Shown piece by piece: positions 10,289 through 21,918 of a stretch of 64,000 nucleotides of DNA (its first letter is position 1; the number at the start of each line of letters is the position of its first letter). Location of the stretch: the NCBI GenBank assembly GCA_947451525.1, contig CANFZM010000007.1, positions 1-64,000 on the forward strand. The letters run 5' to 3'. Below the pieces are notes generated by a model. That model was not told where the DNA came from. It worked only from the letters and a program-made list of their open reading frames with translations, and did no database searches. The position numbers and the translations under genes are program-made. The stretch comes from Flavobacteriaceae bacterium. Its GTDB lineage: Bacteria; Bacteroidota; Bacteroidia; Flavobacteriales; Flavobacteriaceae.

Positions 10289-13200
10289 ATGTTGCCAAAA
10301 AGACACACTTTTAAACTTCTGTTTTTATCCTTTTTGTTTGCCATTGCAGGTATTAATAAAGGTAATGCACAGGTTAGTGCTTATGGATTTTCTCAATTAG
10401 TTGCTTCATATGTTCCGTTAACAGGTGTTCCTACAGTTGCTTATGCTTCTCCATGGGATGATGCTGTAGCGCCAATTCAAGTTACAATTCCTTTTTCTTT
10501 TGTTTTTGACGGCAGTTCATATACCCAATGTTATATAAGCCCCAACGGGTTTATTACTTTTGGAACGACTATTCCAACTAATACTAATTATTCTCCATTA
10601 AGTAATACTTCTTTGTATAATGGAGCTGCTTCTGTTCTAGGTATGGATTTAATTTCTAATGGATCTCCTATAGTATATGATGTAGTTGGAACTGCTCCTA
10701 ATAGAACTTTTGTTATTCAATGGATTAATGCCGCACGTAAAGCTGCTCCTGGAAATTTTAATTTTCAAATTCGATTAAACGAAACTACTAATAGTATTGA
10801 ATTCTCTTATGGATCTTGTGCTCCAACCGGAGTTGCAAATGTTTTGGCTCAAGTTGGTTTACGTGGTCCTAGTAATGTTACTGCACAAGGAAATCTTACT
10901 AATAGACAACAAGGAACTAGTACTCCTTGGTTTAATGCAACTTTTACGAATACTCTAAGTTATGCATCGACAATTACATCGGATACAGGTTATCCAGATA
11001 ATGGATTGTATTATAAATATACCCCAGCAGTAACTTGTGTAGCTCCTACAGGATCTCCATCAAATTTAGTTATTGGAGCAACAACTATATCCGATGTTGC
11101 TTTTACTGGAAATAGTTTTACTGCAGCGTCACCAGCGCCAACGAATTATTTAATTTTAAGAAGTACAATTAACGTTGCTCCAACTTCTGCGACTATTATC
11201 AATAGAAATTATTATATAAATAATGGAGTCTATGGGAATTATACTGTAGTAGGGAATATCACTAATACTACTTTTAGTCAATCAGGGTTGTCACCTGCAA
11301 CCACCTATTATTATTGGGTAATCCCCTATAATAACCTCTGTACTGGAGCGCCATTTTATAATTTAACTAATAGTATTACAGCATCTGCTTCTACTTGTTT
11401 TAGACTAACTACTGCAAATGCAGCAAGTGTTGTCGGAGGTAATAATTTTACAGCAAGTTGGAATGCTGTTCCGGGAGCAACCGGTTATGCAATTGATATT
11501 TCAACTAACAGTACCTTTACTGCAATGTTGCCAGGATATACTAATTTACTTCTAGGAAGTGGAGTCACTTCTTTACCAATTACAGGTTTATTACCTGCTA
11601 CTACCTATTATTATAGAGTGAGAGCTTTTTCTTCGGTTGCAAGTTGCTTATTAAATAGTGCTACTATTACTGTTACTACAACTTGTGGATATTATACAAT
11701 TCCTTACACTCAAAACTTTGATAGTTTTGCGACAGGAGTTTTGCCTACTTGTTTTACTAGAGATGATGCAAATGCGGATGGATTTCAATGGGAAACACAA
11801 AACATTAATTATGCATCTGCTTCAAGATCATTAATGATTGGTAAAAACCCAACTATCGCTATGAACGATTGGTTTTTTACGCCAGGTCTAAATTTAACAG
11901 GAGGTGTTTCGTATCGTTTATTTTTTAGATACAATACAGGAAATACGTCTAGTACATTAGAAAATCTAAAAGTGCGTTTAGGAAATGGAGCATCAGTTGT
12001 AGCAATGACCGAAACTTTAATGGATTTACCAAACAGAACCAATTCTAATTTTGAAATTGCAATTGTAGATTTTCTTCCAGTAACTTCTGGGATTTATTAT
12101 GTAGGATTTCAGGGCTATAGTTTGCCAAATCAAAGTTATTTAGTAATAGATGATATAAGTGTAACTATTTCTCCAACTTGTTTTGAGCCTACCGATGTTA
12201 CCGCCTCTGCAATAGGATCTAATAATCTTACACTTTCTTGGACAGCGGCTTCTCCTGCTCCTGCAAATGGTTATGAATATTATATTTCTACCTCTAGTAC
12301 TCCGCCAACAAATACTACAATTCCAACAGGAAGTGTTGCTGCAGGAGTTACTTCAGTATCTATTTTGGGTTTGCAATCTAGCACCTTTTATTATGCTTGG
12401 GTGAGAGGTAGTTGTAGTGCTTCAGATAAAAGTGTTTGGTCACTCGAAGAATCTTTTAATACCGAATGTACAACTCCTTCCATAATAAGTACGTCACCTG
12501 CTACAAGATGTGGTTATGGTATAACATCGATAACTGCTGTTCCTAGTTCTGGGGCTTTTATTAATTGGTTTGCAACTAGTACTGATGATACTATTTTGGC
12601 TACCGGAAATACTTTTACTACCCCACTACTTTCGGCAACAACAACTTATTATGCTCAAGCAAAAGCTTATGGGGCTGTTGCAAAATTAGGGCCTGTAAGT
12701 CCAATCGCTCAAGGAGGCGTAATAGATTTGCAAAATTACCAGTCTAGTGTAAATTTTAATGTTACTTCTAGTACTACTTTATTGTCGTTTGATATATTTC
12801 CAATGGCATCTGGGCAATCTGGATCATTAATATTAAGAAATTCTGCCAATGTGTTAATGGCGACTTTCCCTTTTACAACTTCTGTTTCTGGTGGAAATGT
12901 AGCACAAATAATTCCAATTAATTATTTGTTAGCTTCTGGAAATTATAGTATTTATTTTTCAGTAGTTCCAACTTCTGGAGTACGGATGAATTCTACGGAT
13001 GTTTTTTATCCATATAATTCATCTGTTGCAAATATATTAAGTAACTCTACAGACAATAGTAAATATATAGGATTGTATAATTGGAAATTCACAACCGAAT
13101 GTCTTTCTACAAGAGTTCCAATTACGGTCACCATTAGTTTGCCTCCTTTGTTAACAATAAGTGCAGCTTCTAGTTCCATTTGTAATGGAACCTCTTCTGG

Positions 13201-16078
13201 ATTAATTACAGTAACGGGTTCTGCGGCCTACGATTCATTGGTTTGGTCACCTTCAACAGGAATTTCTGGTTCTGTTGCTACAGGATTTATTTTTAATCCA
13301 ACAACTACAACTCTTTATACATTAACTGCAAACCAATCTTTCCATGGCGCTTGTGGTAATGTACTTACTCATAATGTTGTAGTAAAGCCTACACCTCCTG
13401 CTGTAACTGTAGTTCCTAATGTAGTAACGGTATGTCAAAATACTACACAATCGTTAAATGGTGGTGCAGGTCCGAGTGTTACAGTTCCAGTTTTTACTGA
13501 AAATTTTAATACAGCAACCAATAATTGGGTAGTTGAAAATACTTCAGTAGGCGGAGATACTAATGCCTCACAATGGACACTTCGTCCTAATAATTACCAT
13601 TATGTAAATAGTTTGGGATGGGATGTAACTTTTTCTAGTAATGATGCTTCTCAGTTTTATATTGCAAATTCCGATTCGCAAAGTGGGGATGTGGGAACAT
13701 TAACTCGAACTACCTTAACCTCTCCTAATATCAATTTAGTTGGATATACAAGTGCAGCACTTGGGTATTGGCAATATTTAAGATATGTAACAGGTGATGA
13801 GGTTTTAGTTGAAGTTTCTTCCGATGGTGGTGCGAATTGGAGTACTGTAAAATCCTATAATTTAGCACAAGGTGCGGCAGCAAATTTTGCACATGATACC
13901 GTTAATTTAGATTCGTATTTAGGAAATATGAATGTTAAAATTCGGTTTAATTTCACCTCGTTATGGGGCTATGCTTGGGCATTAGATAATGTAGCCGTAA
14001 CGGGTGTTTTAGCAACAGAATTAACCTGGACTCCAAGCACTAATTTATTTACCGATGCTGCAGCAACCCTGCCTTATGTTGCTGGAACTCCAATAGGAGT
14101 TGTTTATACCAAGCCAACGGCTAATATTACTTATACTGCTACAATTACGGGTGCAAATGGTTGTACGCAATCTGGCACCTCTGTGGTAACACTTGGGCCA
14201 GCAACACAACCCGGGGTTTTGGCTAGCGATCAAATAATTTGTAATGGGGGAGTAGTATCTGATATAGTTCTAACTGGAAATATTGGCAATATTATTCGTT
14301 GGGAATATGCAGATGATTTTGATTTTACAATGAATGTAATGCCTATTGCAATTACTTCTAATACGCTTACTATGTTGCAAATGGGAAGTTTTACAACCAT
14401 TCGTTATTTTAGAGCGGTAGTTAAAAACGGAATTTGCAATCAGGTTTTTTCTAATGTAGTTTATGTTTCATTTTCTTCCACTACTTGGGATGGAACTTAT
14501 TGGAGTAATGGAGTTCCAAATGCTAATACTCGTGCTATTTTTAATGGTAATTATTCATCTACTGCCAACCTTTACGCTTGTTCTATATTAGTAAATTCAG
14601 GTAACGTGGTGGTAAATGCCAACCATAATTTTGTAGTAACTAACGATGTTTTTGTTTCAGGTGGTTCGTTGGTCTTTGAAAATAATTCTAGTTTAGTTCA
14701 AATAAATAATTCCGTTAATACTGGAAATATTACCTATAAACGATTTACTACACCAGTCAAGAAATACGACTATACCTATTGGTCTTCACCAGTGTATCCT
14801 CAAACTTTAACTGGACTTTCGCCGTTAACTTTATTTGATAAATATTTTAAATTTGACCCTACTATCGGTAATTGGTCTAATGTAATCTCTAGTGCTACTA
14901 TGGATATTGGTAAAGGGTATATTGTTAGAGCGCCACAAAATTTTAATGCGGCAACTCCTGCTGTATTTAATGCTGTTTTTACTGGAACTCCAAATAATGG
15001 TTCCATTACCACACCAATAGTTGTGTCGGTAAGTAATTATAATTTAATTGGAAATCCATATCCAAGTGCTTTAAGTGCTGATTTGTTTTTATCCAATGCA
15101 TTAAATACTTCAATTGTAGATGGCACTATCTATTTATGGACACACAATACCCCCGTTACTAATCTTCAATATTCTGCTAACGATTATGCAGTTTATAATT
15201 ATTTGGGAGGTACAGGAACAACTTCTGCACCTAATATAGGAGGGAATAATAGTTTGCCTAACGGAAAAATTGCTTCCGGACAATCCTTTTTTATTAAAGG
15301 TTTAACCTCCGGCAATGCAACTTTTTTGAACTCCATGCGATTGCTAGGCAATAATAGTCAGTTTTTTAGAATGAATTCTGCTACTAATTCGGATAATGAA
15401 AGTTTTGAAAAAAATCGAATTTGGTTAGGAGTTAATGATGCACAAGGTAATTATAAGCAAACTTTGTTAGGATATTCTTTAGAAGCCACTTACGGAATAG
15501 ATAGGGGATATGATGGAGAACTTTTAGATGAAACTCCTGTTTGTATTTATACCATTGCAGATGCTACAGCACTTTCCATTCAAGGTCGCCCGATGCCATT
15601 TCAGGATACCGATGAAGTTCCTGTGGGATTTCATGCAGATGCTTCTGGAGAATTTACTATTAATTTGTTTGATTTTGACGGTCTATTCACTACACAAGTT
15701 ATTTATATTAAAGATACGCAGTTGAATATTATTCACGAATTAAAAAATGGTGGGTATTCTTTTACTTCAAACGCTGGAACCTTTAATAGTCGATTTGTTT
15801 TGGTGTTTAAAAACACTTCCACTTTACCTGTGTCAAATTCTACTTTTAACACCAATTCTATTGTTTTGTATAAACCAAATCAAGAGTTATTTATAGATGC
15901 AGGAACTACTTTAATAAAAAAGGTACGAATTATTGATGCAAGAGGTCGACTATTGTTAGAAAAAGAATCTATAAATGCCAGCAAAACTTCTATAGATGTT
16001 GGTACTACTAATCAAGTTTTGCTAATAGAAATAACTTCTGAGGATGGCAAAATAGTTACTAAAAAGTATGTTAATTAA
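10289..16078 (+). CDS. Giant secreted protein with T9SS type C sorting domain
   Basis: This 1,929-residue protein starts with a clear Sec signal peptide (hydrophobic LLFLSFLFAIAG, cleavage likely after GNAQ, residue 28). Next comes a nidogen-like beta domain (10.37-11.03 kb; 'CYISPNGFITFG'), FN3 domains (to 11.69 kb), a MAM-like jelly roll (11.7-12.18 kb), another FN3, and alternating Ig-like and jelly-roll domains to about 14.47 kb. The last roughly 530 residues match the type C T9SS tail: 'NITYKRFTTPVKKYDYTYWS', 'GYDGELLDETP', 'IQGRPMPF', 'SRFVLVFKN'. The extreme C-terminus (DARGRLLLEKESI...GKIVTKKYVN) resembles a T9SS CTD strand pattern. It is expected to be Sec-exported and then T9SS-secreted or surface-anchored, probably in adhesion; the ligand is unknown. 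It is a paralogue of the next gene. Confidence 0.88.
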   Translation: MLPKRHTFKLLFLSFLFAIAGINKGNAQVSAYGFSQLVASYVPLTGVPTVAYASPWDDAVAPIQVTIPFSFVFDGSSYTQCYISPNGFITFGTTIPTNTNYSPLSNTSLYNGAASVLGMDLISNGSPIVYDVVGTAPNRTFVIQWINAARKAAPGNFNFQIRLNETTNSIEFSYGSCAPTGVANVLAQVGLRGPSNVTAQGNLTNRQQGTSTPWFNATFTNTLSYASTITSDTGYPDNGLYYKYTPAVTCVAPTGSPSNLVIGATTISDVAFTGNSFTAASPAPTNYLILRSTINVAPTSATIINRNYYINNGVYGNYTVVGNITNTTFSQSGLSPATTYYYWVIPYNNLCTGAPFYNLTNSITASASTCFRLTTANAASVVGGNNFTASWNAVPGATGYAIDISTNSTFTAMLPGYTNLLLGSGVTSLPITGLLPATTYYYRVRAFSSVASCLLNSATITVTTTCGYYTIPYTQNFDSFATGVLPTCFTRDDANADGFQWETQNINYASASRSLMIGKNPTIAMNDWFFTPGLNLTGGVSYRLFFRYNTGNTSSTLENLKVRLGNGASVVAMTETLMDLPNRTNSNFEIAIVDFLPVTSGIYYVGFQGYSLPNQSYLVIDDISVTISPTCFEPTDVTASAIGSNNLTLSWTAASPAPANGYEYYISTSSTPPTNTTIPTGSVAAGVTSVSILGLQSSTFYYAWVRGSCSASDKSVWSLEESFNTECTTPSIISTSPATRCGYGITSITAVPSSGAFINWFATSTDDTILATGNTFTTPLLSATTTYYAQAKAYGAVAKLGPVSPIAQGGVIDLQNYQSSVNFNVTSSTTLLSFDIFPMASGQSGSLILRNSANVLMATFPFTTSVSGGNVAQIIPINYLLASGNYSIYFSVVPTSGVRMNSTDVFYPYNSSVANILSNSTDNSKYIGLYNWKFTTECLSTRVPITVTISLPPLLTISAASSSICNGTSSGLITVTGSAAYDSLVWSPSTGISGSVATGFIFNPTTTTLYTLTANQSFHGACGNVLTHNVVVKPTPPAVTVVPNVVTVCQNTTQSLNGGAGPSVTVPVFTENFNTATNNWVVENTSVGGDTNASQWTLRPNNYHYVNSLGWDVTFSSNDASQFYIANSDSQSGDVGTLTRTTLTSPNINLVGYTSAALGYWQYLRYVTGDEVLVEVSSDGGANWSTVKSYNLAQGAAANFAHDTVNLDSYLGNMNVKIRFNFTSLWGYAWALDNVAVTGVLATELTWTPSTNLFTDAAATLPYVAGTPIGVVYTKPTANITYTATITGANGCTQSGTSVVTLGPATQPGVLASDQIICNGGVVSDIVLTGNIGNIIRWEYADDFDFTMNVMPIAITSNTLTMLQMGSFTTIRYFRAVVKNGICNQVFSNVVYVSFSSTTWDGTYWSNGVPNANTRAIFNGNYSSTANLYACSILVNSGNVVVNANHNFVVTNDVFVSGGSLVFENNSSLVQINNSVNTGNITYKRFTTPVKKYDYTYWSSPVYPQTLTGLSPLTLFDKYFKFDPTIGNWSNVISSATMDIGKGYIVRAPQNFNAATPAVFNAVFTGTPNNGSITTPIVVSVSNYNLIGNPYPSALSADLFLSNALNTSIVDGTIYLWTHNTPVTNLQYSANDYAVYNYLGGTGTTSAPNIGGNNSLPNGKIASGQSFFIKGLTSGNATFLNSMRLLGNNSQFFRMNSATNSDNESFEKNRIWLGVNDAQGNYKQTLLGYSLEATYGIDRGYDGELLDETPVCIYTIADATALSIQGRPMPFQDTDEVPVGFHADASGEFTINLFDFDGLFTTQVIYIKDTQLNIIHELKNGGYSFTSNAGTFNSRFVLVFKNTSTLPVSNSTFNTNSIVLYKPNQELFIDAGTTLIKKVRIIDARGRLLLEKESINASKTSIDVGTTNQVLLIEITSEDGKIVTKKYVN

Positions 16079-16435
16079 TAGTTGGTATTCTTTCTAACTT
16101 TTTTTATGTATTTACAAATAAATCCATTTTTTTGTCAGAAAATTCAAGTATATTCTTAAACAAGGCGATTTTTATAATAATATAATATTATTGGTTGCTT
16201 TTTGACTATTTAGACCTTAATTTAATAAATTGATTGCGAATAACTTTCTTTTTGATGCTTTTCGCGTTTTAATTTTTAATTTTCTCACTTAAATTAAAAC
16301 TGGCTCAATGTCATTTTGTCGAGTATTTTTGACTTTAATCGATAAAATATGTTAATTGTAATATTTATTATTAATTAATATAAAAATAATGTATTTTTAA
16401 CGATTCGTAGATATAAATACCCAAAGCAAAAAGTT
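16079..16435. other. AT-rich intergenic region, 357 bases
   Basis: No coding frame or stable terminator hairpin is evident. The only promoter-like sequence seen is TATTTTTA at 16392-16399 (one mismatch to TAnnTTTG), which would place transcription start about 30 bases before the ATG at 16436. No clear -33 TTG was found at the right distance. Confidence 0.3.
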
Positions 16436-19400
16436 ATGATAATAAAATTACTCCATAAATTAAAAATAGAATTTAACTTTAAAAAAAGCATAGTTGTTGT
16501 TCTTTTTGGGTTATTAGGTATGAGTAATTTAAATGCTCAGGTTTCAGGATATATAGTAAGTCAACTTGCTACAACATCCACGTTTCCTTTAACTGGAAAA
16601 ACCACAATTTCACCAACTACTGGTAATGTCGATGATGTAATTTATACTTTGCCTTTGCCAATTCCATTTACTTTTAATGGTGCTGCATATCCTGCAACAA
16701 CCTCTAATGTATTTATTTCAACAAATGGATTTGTTACTTTTGGTTCTGCTCCTACTGCAGCAAATTATGTTCCTATTTCAAGTGCCGAGAGTTATGCAGG
16801 TGCTATTTCTGTTTACGGAAGGGATTTAGATTTTGTTCCTGCTACTGCGGCTAAAAATATTGGCTATGTAGTAACCGGAACGGCTCCTAACCGTATATTA
16901 AAAATAGAATGGAATGCACAACGTTCAATTGGAGCTAATTCCTCTGTTGATACAAATTCAATGTTATTTCAGTTATGGCTTTATGAAACTACAAATGTAG
17001 TAGAAATGCATTACTATACTTTTAATCCAACTGGAGCTGCTTATAATGGACAAATAGGTTTGAGAGGAAGTTCTAATGCCGATTATAAAAATTTAAATTA
17101 TACAACTCTTGCAAATTGGCCAACTTTGCCATCCACCATACCTTTTGGTACTGTCAATACTGCTTCAGTTGTGACCAAATATACAACAGCACAAATAGCC
17201 TCATCTTCCAATCGTCTTTTTAGATGGACTCCAGTAACTTGTTTTGCACCATCCGGATTAACGATGAGTGCTATTACTGCAACTTCAGGAACACTTACTT
17301 GGACTGCTGCTTCGCCAGCACCCACTTTAGGTTATGATTATTATGTTACTACTTCAGGAACAGCACCTACTTTGGGAACAGTTCCAACAGGAAGCGTAGC
17401 TGCAGGTGTATTAACTGTTAATCTTTCTGGATTAGTAGGCGCTACAACTTATTATGTTTATGTTCGTTCTAAATGTAGTGCGATTGATACTAGTTCTTGG
17501 TCTATAGTGAATAATTTTGGTACCCTTTGTGATTCAGTAACAGATCCTTATTATAATTACTTTGGGGAGTATGATGCTCCTTATATGTATACCGTTCCAT
17601 CTATGCTGCCTTGTCATTCCATTCAGAATGTTGGAGTAGGTCCTTTAAATGTTTGGAACACTAGTTACGCTACTACGCCAAGTAGCAACGGAGGTTTTGT
17701 TGACGAACATTTAGTATATGATGCAACAATAAATACTGGTGGTACCGATGATGCTAATGTTTGGTTTTTTACCCCTGGGTTTAACTTGGTAGGAGGTACC
17801 ACTTACAAATTAGATTATATGTATGGTGGCTCAACTGAAACTTCTACTATTACTAATAAAATGTTGGTTAAATATGGTACTTCTCCTACAGATGCAGCTA
17901 TGAGTGCAGGTGCTTTATTGGTAGATCATAATAATATTAAAGCCTCTCCACTTACAAGTTATGTGAGTTTTACTCCAACAACAACAGGTGTTTATTATAT
18001 TGGGTTTAAAGCCTATTCGCAACATGGTAACGGACGTTTGTTTTTGGATAATATTGAGTTAACTAGACCTGGATGCGAGGTGCCAACAGCTCTTGTTGTT
18101 TCTAGTGTTACAGGTACTTCTGCTACAGTTTCTTGGACTGCTCCAACACCTGCTCCAATAGGAGGATATGCTTATTATTTAACAACAACTAATACACCCC
18201 CTTCGTATACACAAACTCCAACAGGTTTTGTGGGGCCTGGAACAACTTTAGTAAATTTAAATGGATTGACAGGAAGTACAACTTATTATGTTTGGGTAAA
18301 AAGTAGATGTAATGTTACTGAAAATGATTTTAGTGATTGGTCCGGAATGCAAACTTTTACAACCTTATTTCAACCATTATATTGTACCCCAGCTAACGCA
18401 CTTACTACCTCTTATTTTAATAATTTTGTTACTACAGGTGGTATTGCAAATATTTCTAACGCATCAGGATTTTCAACAGGCGGATATGGTAGCTATATTT
18501 CACAAATAGTATCCCAATCTGCTGGAAGTTCAGTAAATATTAATTTTGGTATAGTAGGAGCTACAGTAGGGGTTGCGTTATGGATAGATTGGAATAATGA
18601 TGGTGCTTTTAGTACAGCCGAAAGAATGTATAACACAGCTAGTTATGTGAGTGCAGCTTCTGGTAGTTTTGCAGTTCCAGCAGGGCAAGCTCTTGGAGAT
18701 TATAGAATGCGTATTGTTATGGATTATTTGGCAACTAACCCTTCGCCATGTACTTTTACTGGGGCAGGGGAGGCTGAAGACTATACATTTAGAGTTGTAA
18801 CTCCACCACCACCATTAACATTAAATATAACAACGAGTACTCAATGTGCTAGTACAAATTCTCCTTTAGTTCAAATTTCTGCCGCTACATTAGGCAATTT
18901 TAATTCTTATACTTGGTCACCAAGTATTGGTGTTAGTGGTTCGCCAACGTTTGGATATACTTTTAATTCGAATACCTCAATAACCTATACTTTAACAGGA
19001 ACACAAACCGTTTCTCCATATGCTTCTCGAACCGTTACTTTTAATTATATTGCGAATCCATTACCTACTCCTATAAATATAACTCCTGCGACTACAACAG
19101 TATGTCCTAATGGAACAGGGACGTTAATTAGTGCTACAGGGGGTATTGTTTCTGGTATTGCAATCTTGTCAGAAGATTTTAATTCGGGCGCTACAAATTG
19201 GACAACAACCAATACCTCTACTGGAGGTAATGCAGCTGGCGCGGCTTGGACGATTAGAAATAGCGGTTATAATCCTGCTGGATCTTCTGGAATTAGTTCA
19301 GTTGTTAGTAACGATAGTTCTTCGTTTTACGTGTCCAATTCCGATACTCAAGGTTCTGGGACAAATACCTATGTTACCTTAACTTCTCCAATATTTAGTT

Positions 19401-21778
19401 TAGCTGGGTATACAAATGCTTCTTTAAGTTTTTACCATTATTATAAACCATGGATTAATGGAAGTGCAACAGTAGAAATATATAGTACAGGAACGTGGAC
19501 AACTCTACAAACATGGGGAACAAGTTCTACTACAACTGCTCAAGGTACGCCAACTGCTTTTGCCAATCCTATCTATAATTTAAATTCCTATGTTGGGCAA
19601 ACTGGACTTCAAATTCGGTTTACTTATCAAGCAAGTTGGGGATTTATTTGGGCTATAGATAATTTCTTAGTTTCAGGAAGTGCAACTTCTGCTATAACTT
19701 GGAATACACTACTTACTCCAGTTGCCAATGGTCTAGCTGTTCCAGGTTTGTATTCTAATGCAGCTGCAACAATACCTTATATAGCCGGTACAGGAACTAA
19801 TACCGTTTATGTTGCGCCAAGTGCAACTACAACCTTTGTTGCTGGTGCAAGCACTCCAACGCCAGTTTGTTCTGCTTTGCAAAATATTATAGTAAATGTT
19901 TCTCCTGTAATTGCAGGAACTGCGTCTAGTGACCAAACAATATGTTTTGGATCTCCTGCGGATTTAACTTTAACTGGAACTTCAGGAACAATTACAAAAT
20001 GGCAATATTCTAATACATTAGCTTTTACTACTCCGGTAGATATTCCTTCTAGTAGTAGTGCAACCTTAACTTCTGCCCAAATGGGAGTACTCACTGCCGA
20101 TCGTTATTATAGAGCAGTGGTTACAAGTGGTTCTTGTACCGGTTATTCTAATATTATTAAAATTACTTACAGTTCAACAACTTGGGATGGATCTGCTTGG
20201 TCTAATGCAGCTCCTACAAGTGGAACCGCAGTAATATTCAACGGAAATTATAATTCTACCGCCGATTTAAATGCATGTTCGGTAACTATTTTAAGTGGAA
20301 ATGTTATTTTTAATTCAGGAAACTCTTTAACAGTTCAAAATTTTGTAAACACTTCTGGTGGTACCTTGACTTTTGAAAATAATGCAAGTTTAGTGCAAGT
20401 TAACAATGCTTCTATTAATGTTGGAAATATTACTTATAAACGAAATACTACCCCGGTAAAAAGATTTGATTATACCTATTGGTCAACACCAGTAGCAGCT
20501 CAAACTTTATTTGCATTATCACCATTAACTTTAGCAGATAAATACTTTGCATTTGATGCTACAGTTGGAAATTGGGCTATGGTTTCTTCTGGCAATACAA
20601 TGGCAATCGGAAAAGGATATATTGTGAGAGCGCCAAATAATTTCGATCTAGTAATCCCAACTATTTTTAATTCACAATTTGTTGGAGTACCTAATAATGG
20701 TATAATTACTACACCAATTATAGGTGCAAATAGTTTTAATTTAATTGGAAACCCTTATCCAAGTGCTTTAAATATCAATACGTTCTTTGATGTAAATGGT
20801 ATTACTACTGGAACAGGTGTGACAGATAAAACTATCTATTTATGGACACACAATACTCCAGTTGCTACAAATGCATATATTGATAATGATTATGCAACCT
20901 ATAATTATTTGGGTGGAGTAGGTACAGGTTCTGCTGCAATTAATTCAGGTGTTAATAACTCTATACCACTTGGTAAAGTAGCTTCAGGACAAAGTTTCTT
21001 TATTAAAGGACTTACTAATGGTAATGCTACATTCAATAACTCTATGCGAGTTAGTGGTAACAACTCACAGTTTTATAAAAATAATAGTAGTACTAGCGAT
21101 GATAGAAGTAGAGTATGGTTAGAAATGTATAATAATCAAGGGGCTTACAAACAAACCTTAGTAGGTTATACTGCTAATGCAACTAATGAATATGATAGTG
21201 GATATGACGGAGAATTATTAGACGGTGGAAATTCTATTGCATTTTATTCTACTTTATCCCCAATGAAATTGATTATTCAAGGAAAAGGATTACCATTTAG
21301 CGATCAAGATATTGTGCCATTAGGATTTCAGGTTACAACAGCAGGAACGTATGAAATTAAATTATCTAACTTTGATGGTGTTTTTAATACTCAAAACGTT
21401 TATTTAGAAGATAAATTACTCAATATAATTCACAATTTAAAAGAAAGTAATTATTCATTTACTACTAATATTGGTTCTTTTGATTCCCGTTTTGTATTGC
21501 GCTACACAGATACTTCTTTATTACAATCAACGAATCATTTGTTTTCTGACGATTCAGTAGTAGTGTATAAAGATGTCCAAGCTATACATATTAATTCTGG
21601 TACAACGGATATGGAAGAAATTGCAATTTATGATGTAAGAGGAAGCTTGTTGTATTTGAAAAAAGGACTTCAAGTAGCTAATTTTTCAATTTCTAATTTA
21701 GAATCTTCCCATCAAATGATATTAATACAAATTACATCAGTAGATGGCAAAATAGTAACTAAAAAATTAATCTATTAA
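16436..21778 (+). CDS. Giant secreted protein with T9SS type C sorting domain (paralogue of the 10289 gene)
   Basis: The 1,780-residue product has a signal peptide with a long basic n-region (cleavage likely after NLNAQ, residue 35). Its N-terminal domain (16.53-17.23 kb; 'VFISTNGFVTFG', 'VTGTAPNRILKIEW') is homologous to that of the preceding gene. FN3 (17.24-17.52 kb), a jelly roll (17.56-18.08 kb) and FN3 (18.09-18.37 kb) follow, then a GEVED domain (18.38-18.81 kb; 'LWIDWNNDGAF', 'AGEAEDYTF'), Ig-like domains and a MAM-like domain (19.15-19.68 kb). The type C tail (about 20.17-21.78 kb) includes 'NITYKRNTTPVKRFDYTYWS', 'GYDGELLDGG', 'IQGKGLPFSDQD' and 'FDSRFVLRYTD', and ends GKIVTKKLIY. 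It is expected to be an extracellular adhesin-type protein. The GEVED domain is an insertion compared with its neighbour. Confidence 0.88.
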   Translation: MIIKLLHKLKIEFNFKKSIVVVLFGLLGMSNLNAQVSGYIVSQLATTSTFPLTGKTTISPTTGNVDDVIYTLPLPIPFTFNGAAYPATTSNVFISTNGFVTFGSAPTAANYVPISSAESYAGAISVYGRDLDFVPATAAKNIGYVVTGTAPNRILKIEWNAQRSIGANSSVDTNSMLFQLWLYETTNVVEMHYYTFNPTGAAYNGQIGLRGSSNADYKNLNYTTLANWPTLPSTIPFGTVNTASVVTKYTTAQIASSSNRLFRWTPVTCFAPSGLTMSAITATSGTLTWTAASPAPTLGYDYYVTTSGTAPTLGTVPTGSVAAGVLTVNLSGLVGATTYYVYVRSKCSAIDTSSWSIVNNFGTLCDSVTDPYYNYFGEYDAPYMYTVPSMLPCHSIQNVGVGPLNVWNTSYATTPSSNGGFVDEHLVYDATINTGGTDDANVWFFTPGFNLVGGTTYKLDYMYGGSTETSTITNKMLVKYGTSPTDAAMSAGALLVDHNNIKASPLTSYVSFTPTTTGVYYIGFKAYSQHGNGRLFLDNIELTRPGCEVPTALVVSSVTGTSATVSWTAPTPAPIGGYAYYLTTTNTPPSYTQTPTGFVGPGTTLVNLNGLTGSTTYYVWVKSRCNVTENDFSDWSGMQTFTTLFQPLYCTPANALTTSYFNNFVTTGGIANISNASGFSTGGYGSYISQIVSQSAGSSVNINFGIVGATVGVALWIDWNNDGAFSTAERMYNTASYVSAASGSFAVPAGQALGDYRMRIVMDYLATNPSPCTFTGAGEAEDYTFRVVTPPPPLTLNITTSTQCASTNSPLVQISAATLGNFNSYTWSPSIGVSGSPTFGYTFNSNTSITYTLTGTQTVSPYASRTVTFNYIANPLPTPINITPATTTVCPNGTGTLISATGGIVSGIAILSEDFNSGATNWTTTNTSTGGNAAGAAWTIRNSGYNPAGSSGISSVVSNDSSSFYVSNSDTQGSGTNTYVTLTSPIFSLAGYTNASLSFYHYYKPWINGSATVEIYSTGTWTTLQTWGTSSTTTAQGTPTAFANPIYNLNSYVGQTGLQIRFTYQASWGFIWAIDNFLVSGSATSAITWNTLLTPVANGLAVPGLYSNAAATIPYIAGTGTNTVYVAPSATTTFVAGASTPTPVCSALQNIIVNVSPVIAGTASSDQTICFGSPADLTLTGTSGTITKWQYSNTLAFTTPVDIPSSSSATLTSAQMGVLTADRYYRAVVTSGSCTGYSNIIKITYSSTTWDGSAWSNAAPTSGTAVIFNGNYNSTADLNACSVTILSGNVIFNSGNSLTVQNFVNTSGGTLTFENNASLVQVNNASINVGNITYKRNTTPVKRFDYTYWSTPVAAQTLFALSPLTLADKYFAFDATVGNWAMVSSGNTMAIGKGYIVRAPNNFDLVIPTIFNSQFVGVPNNGIITTPIIGANSFNLIGNPYPSALNINTFFDVNGITTGTGVTDKTIYLWTHNTPVATNAYIDNDYATYNYLGGVGTGSAAINSGVNNSIPLGKVASGQSFFIKGLTNGNATFNNSMRVSGNNSQFYKNNSSTSDDRSRVWLEMYNNQGAYKQTLVGYTANATNEYDSGYDGELLDGGNSIAFYSTLSPMKLIIQGKGLPFSDQDIVPLGFQVTTAGTYEIKLSNFDGVFNTQNVYLEDKLLNIIHNLKESNYSFTTNIGSFDSRFVLRYTDTSLLQSTNHLFSDDSVVVYKDVQAIHINSGTTDMEEIAIYDVRGSLLYLKKGLQVANFSISNLESSHQMILIQITSVDGKIVTKKLIY

Positions 21779-21918
21779 TAGCCAATTCTTAAAATACAAT
21801 TAAAATGATGTATTTTAGCGACATTTAATGAATTTAATCGGTTTTATTAAATTCGCAATAACAAATATTTAACAATTTTTATATATTAACACCTTTATTT
21901 AACCCAATTTATTAATTT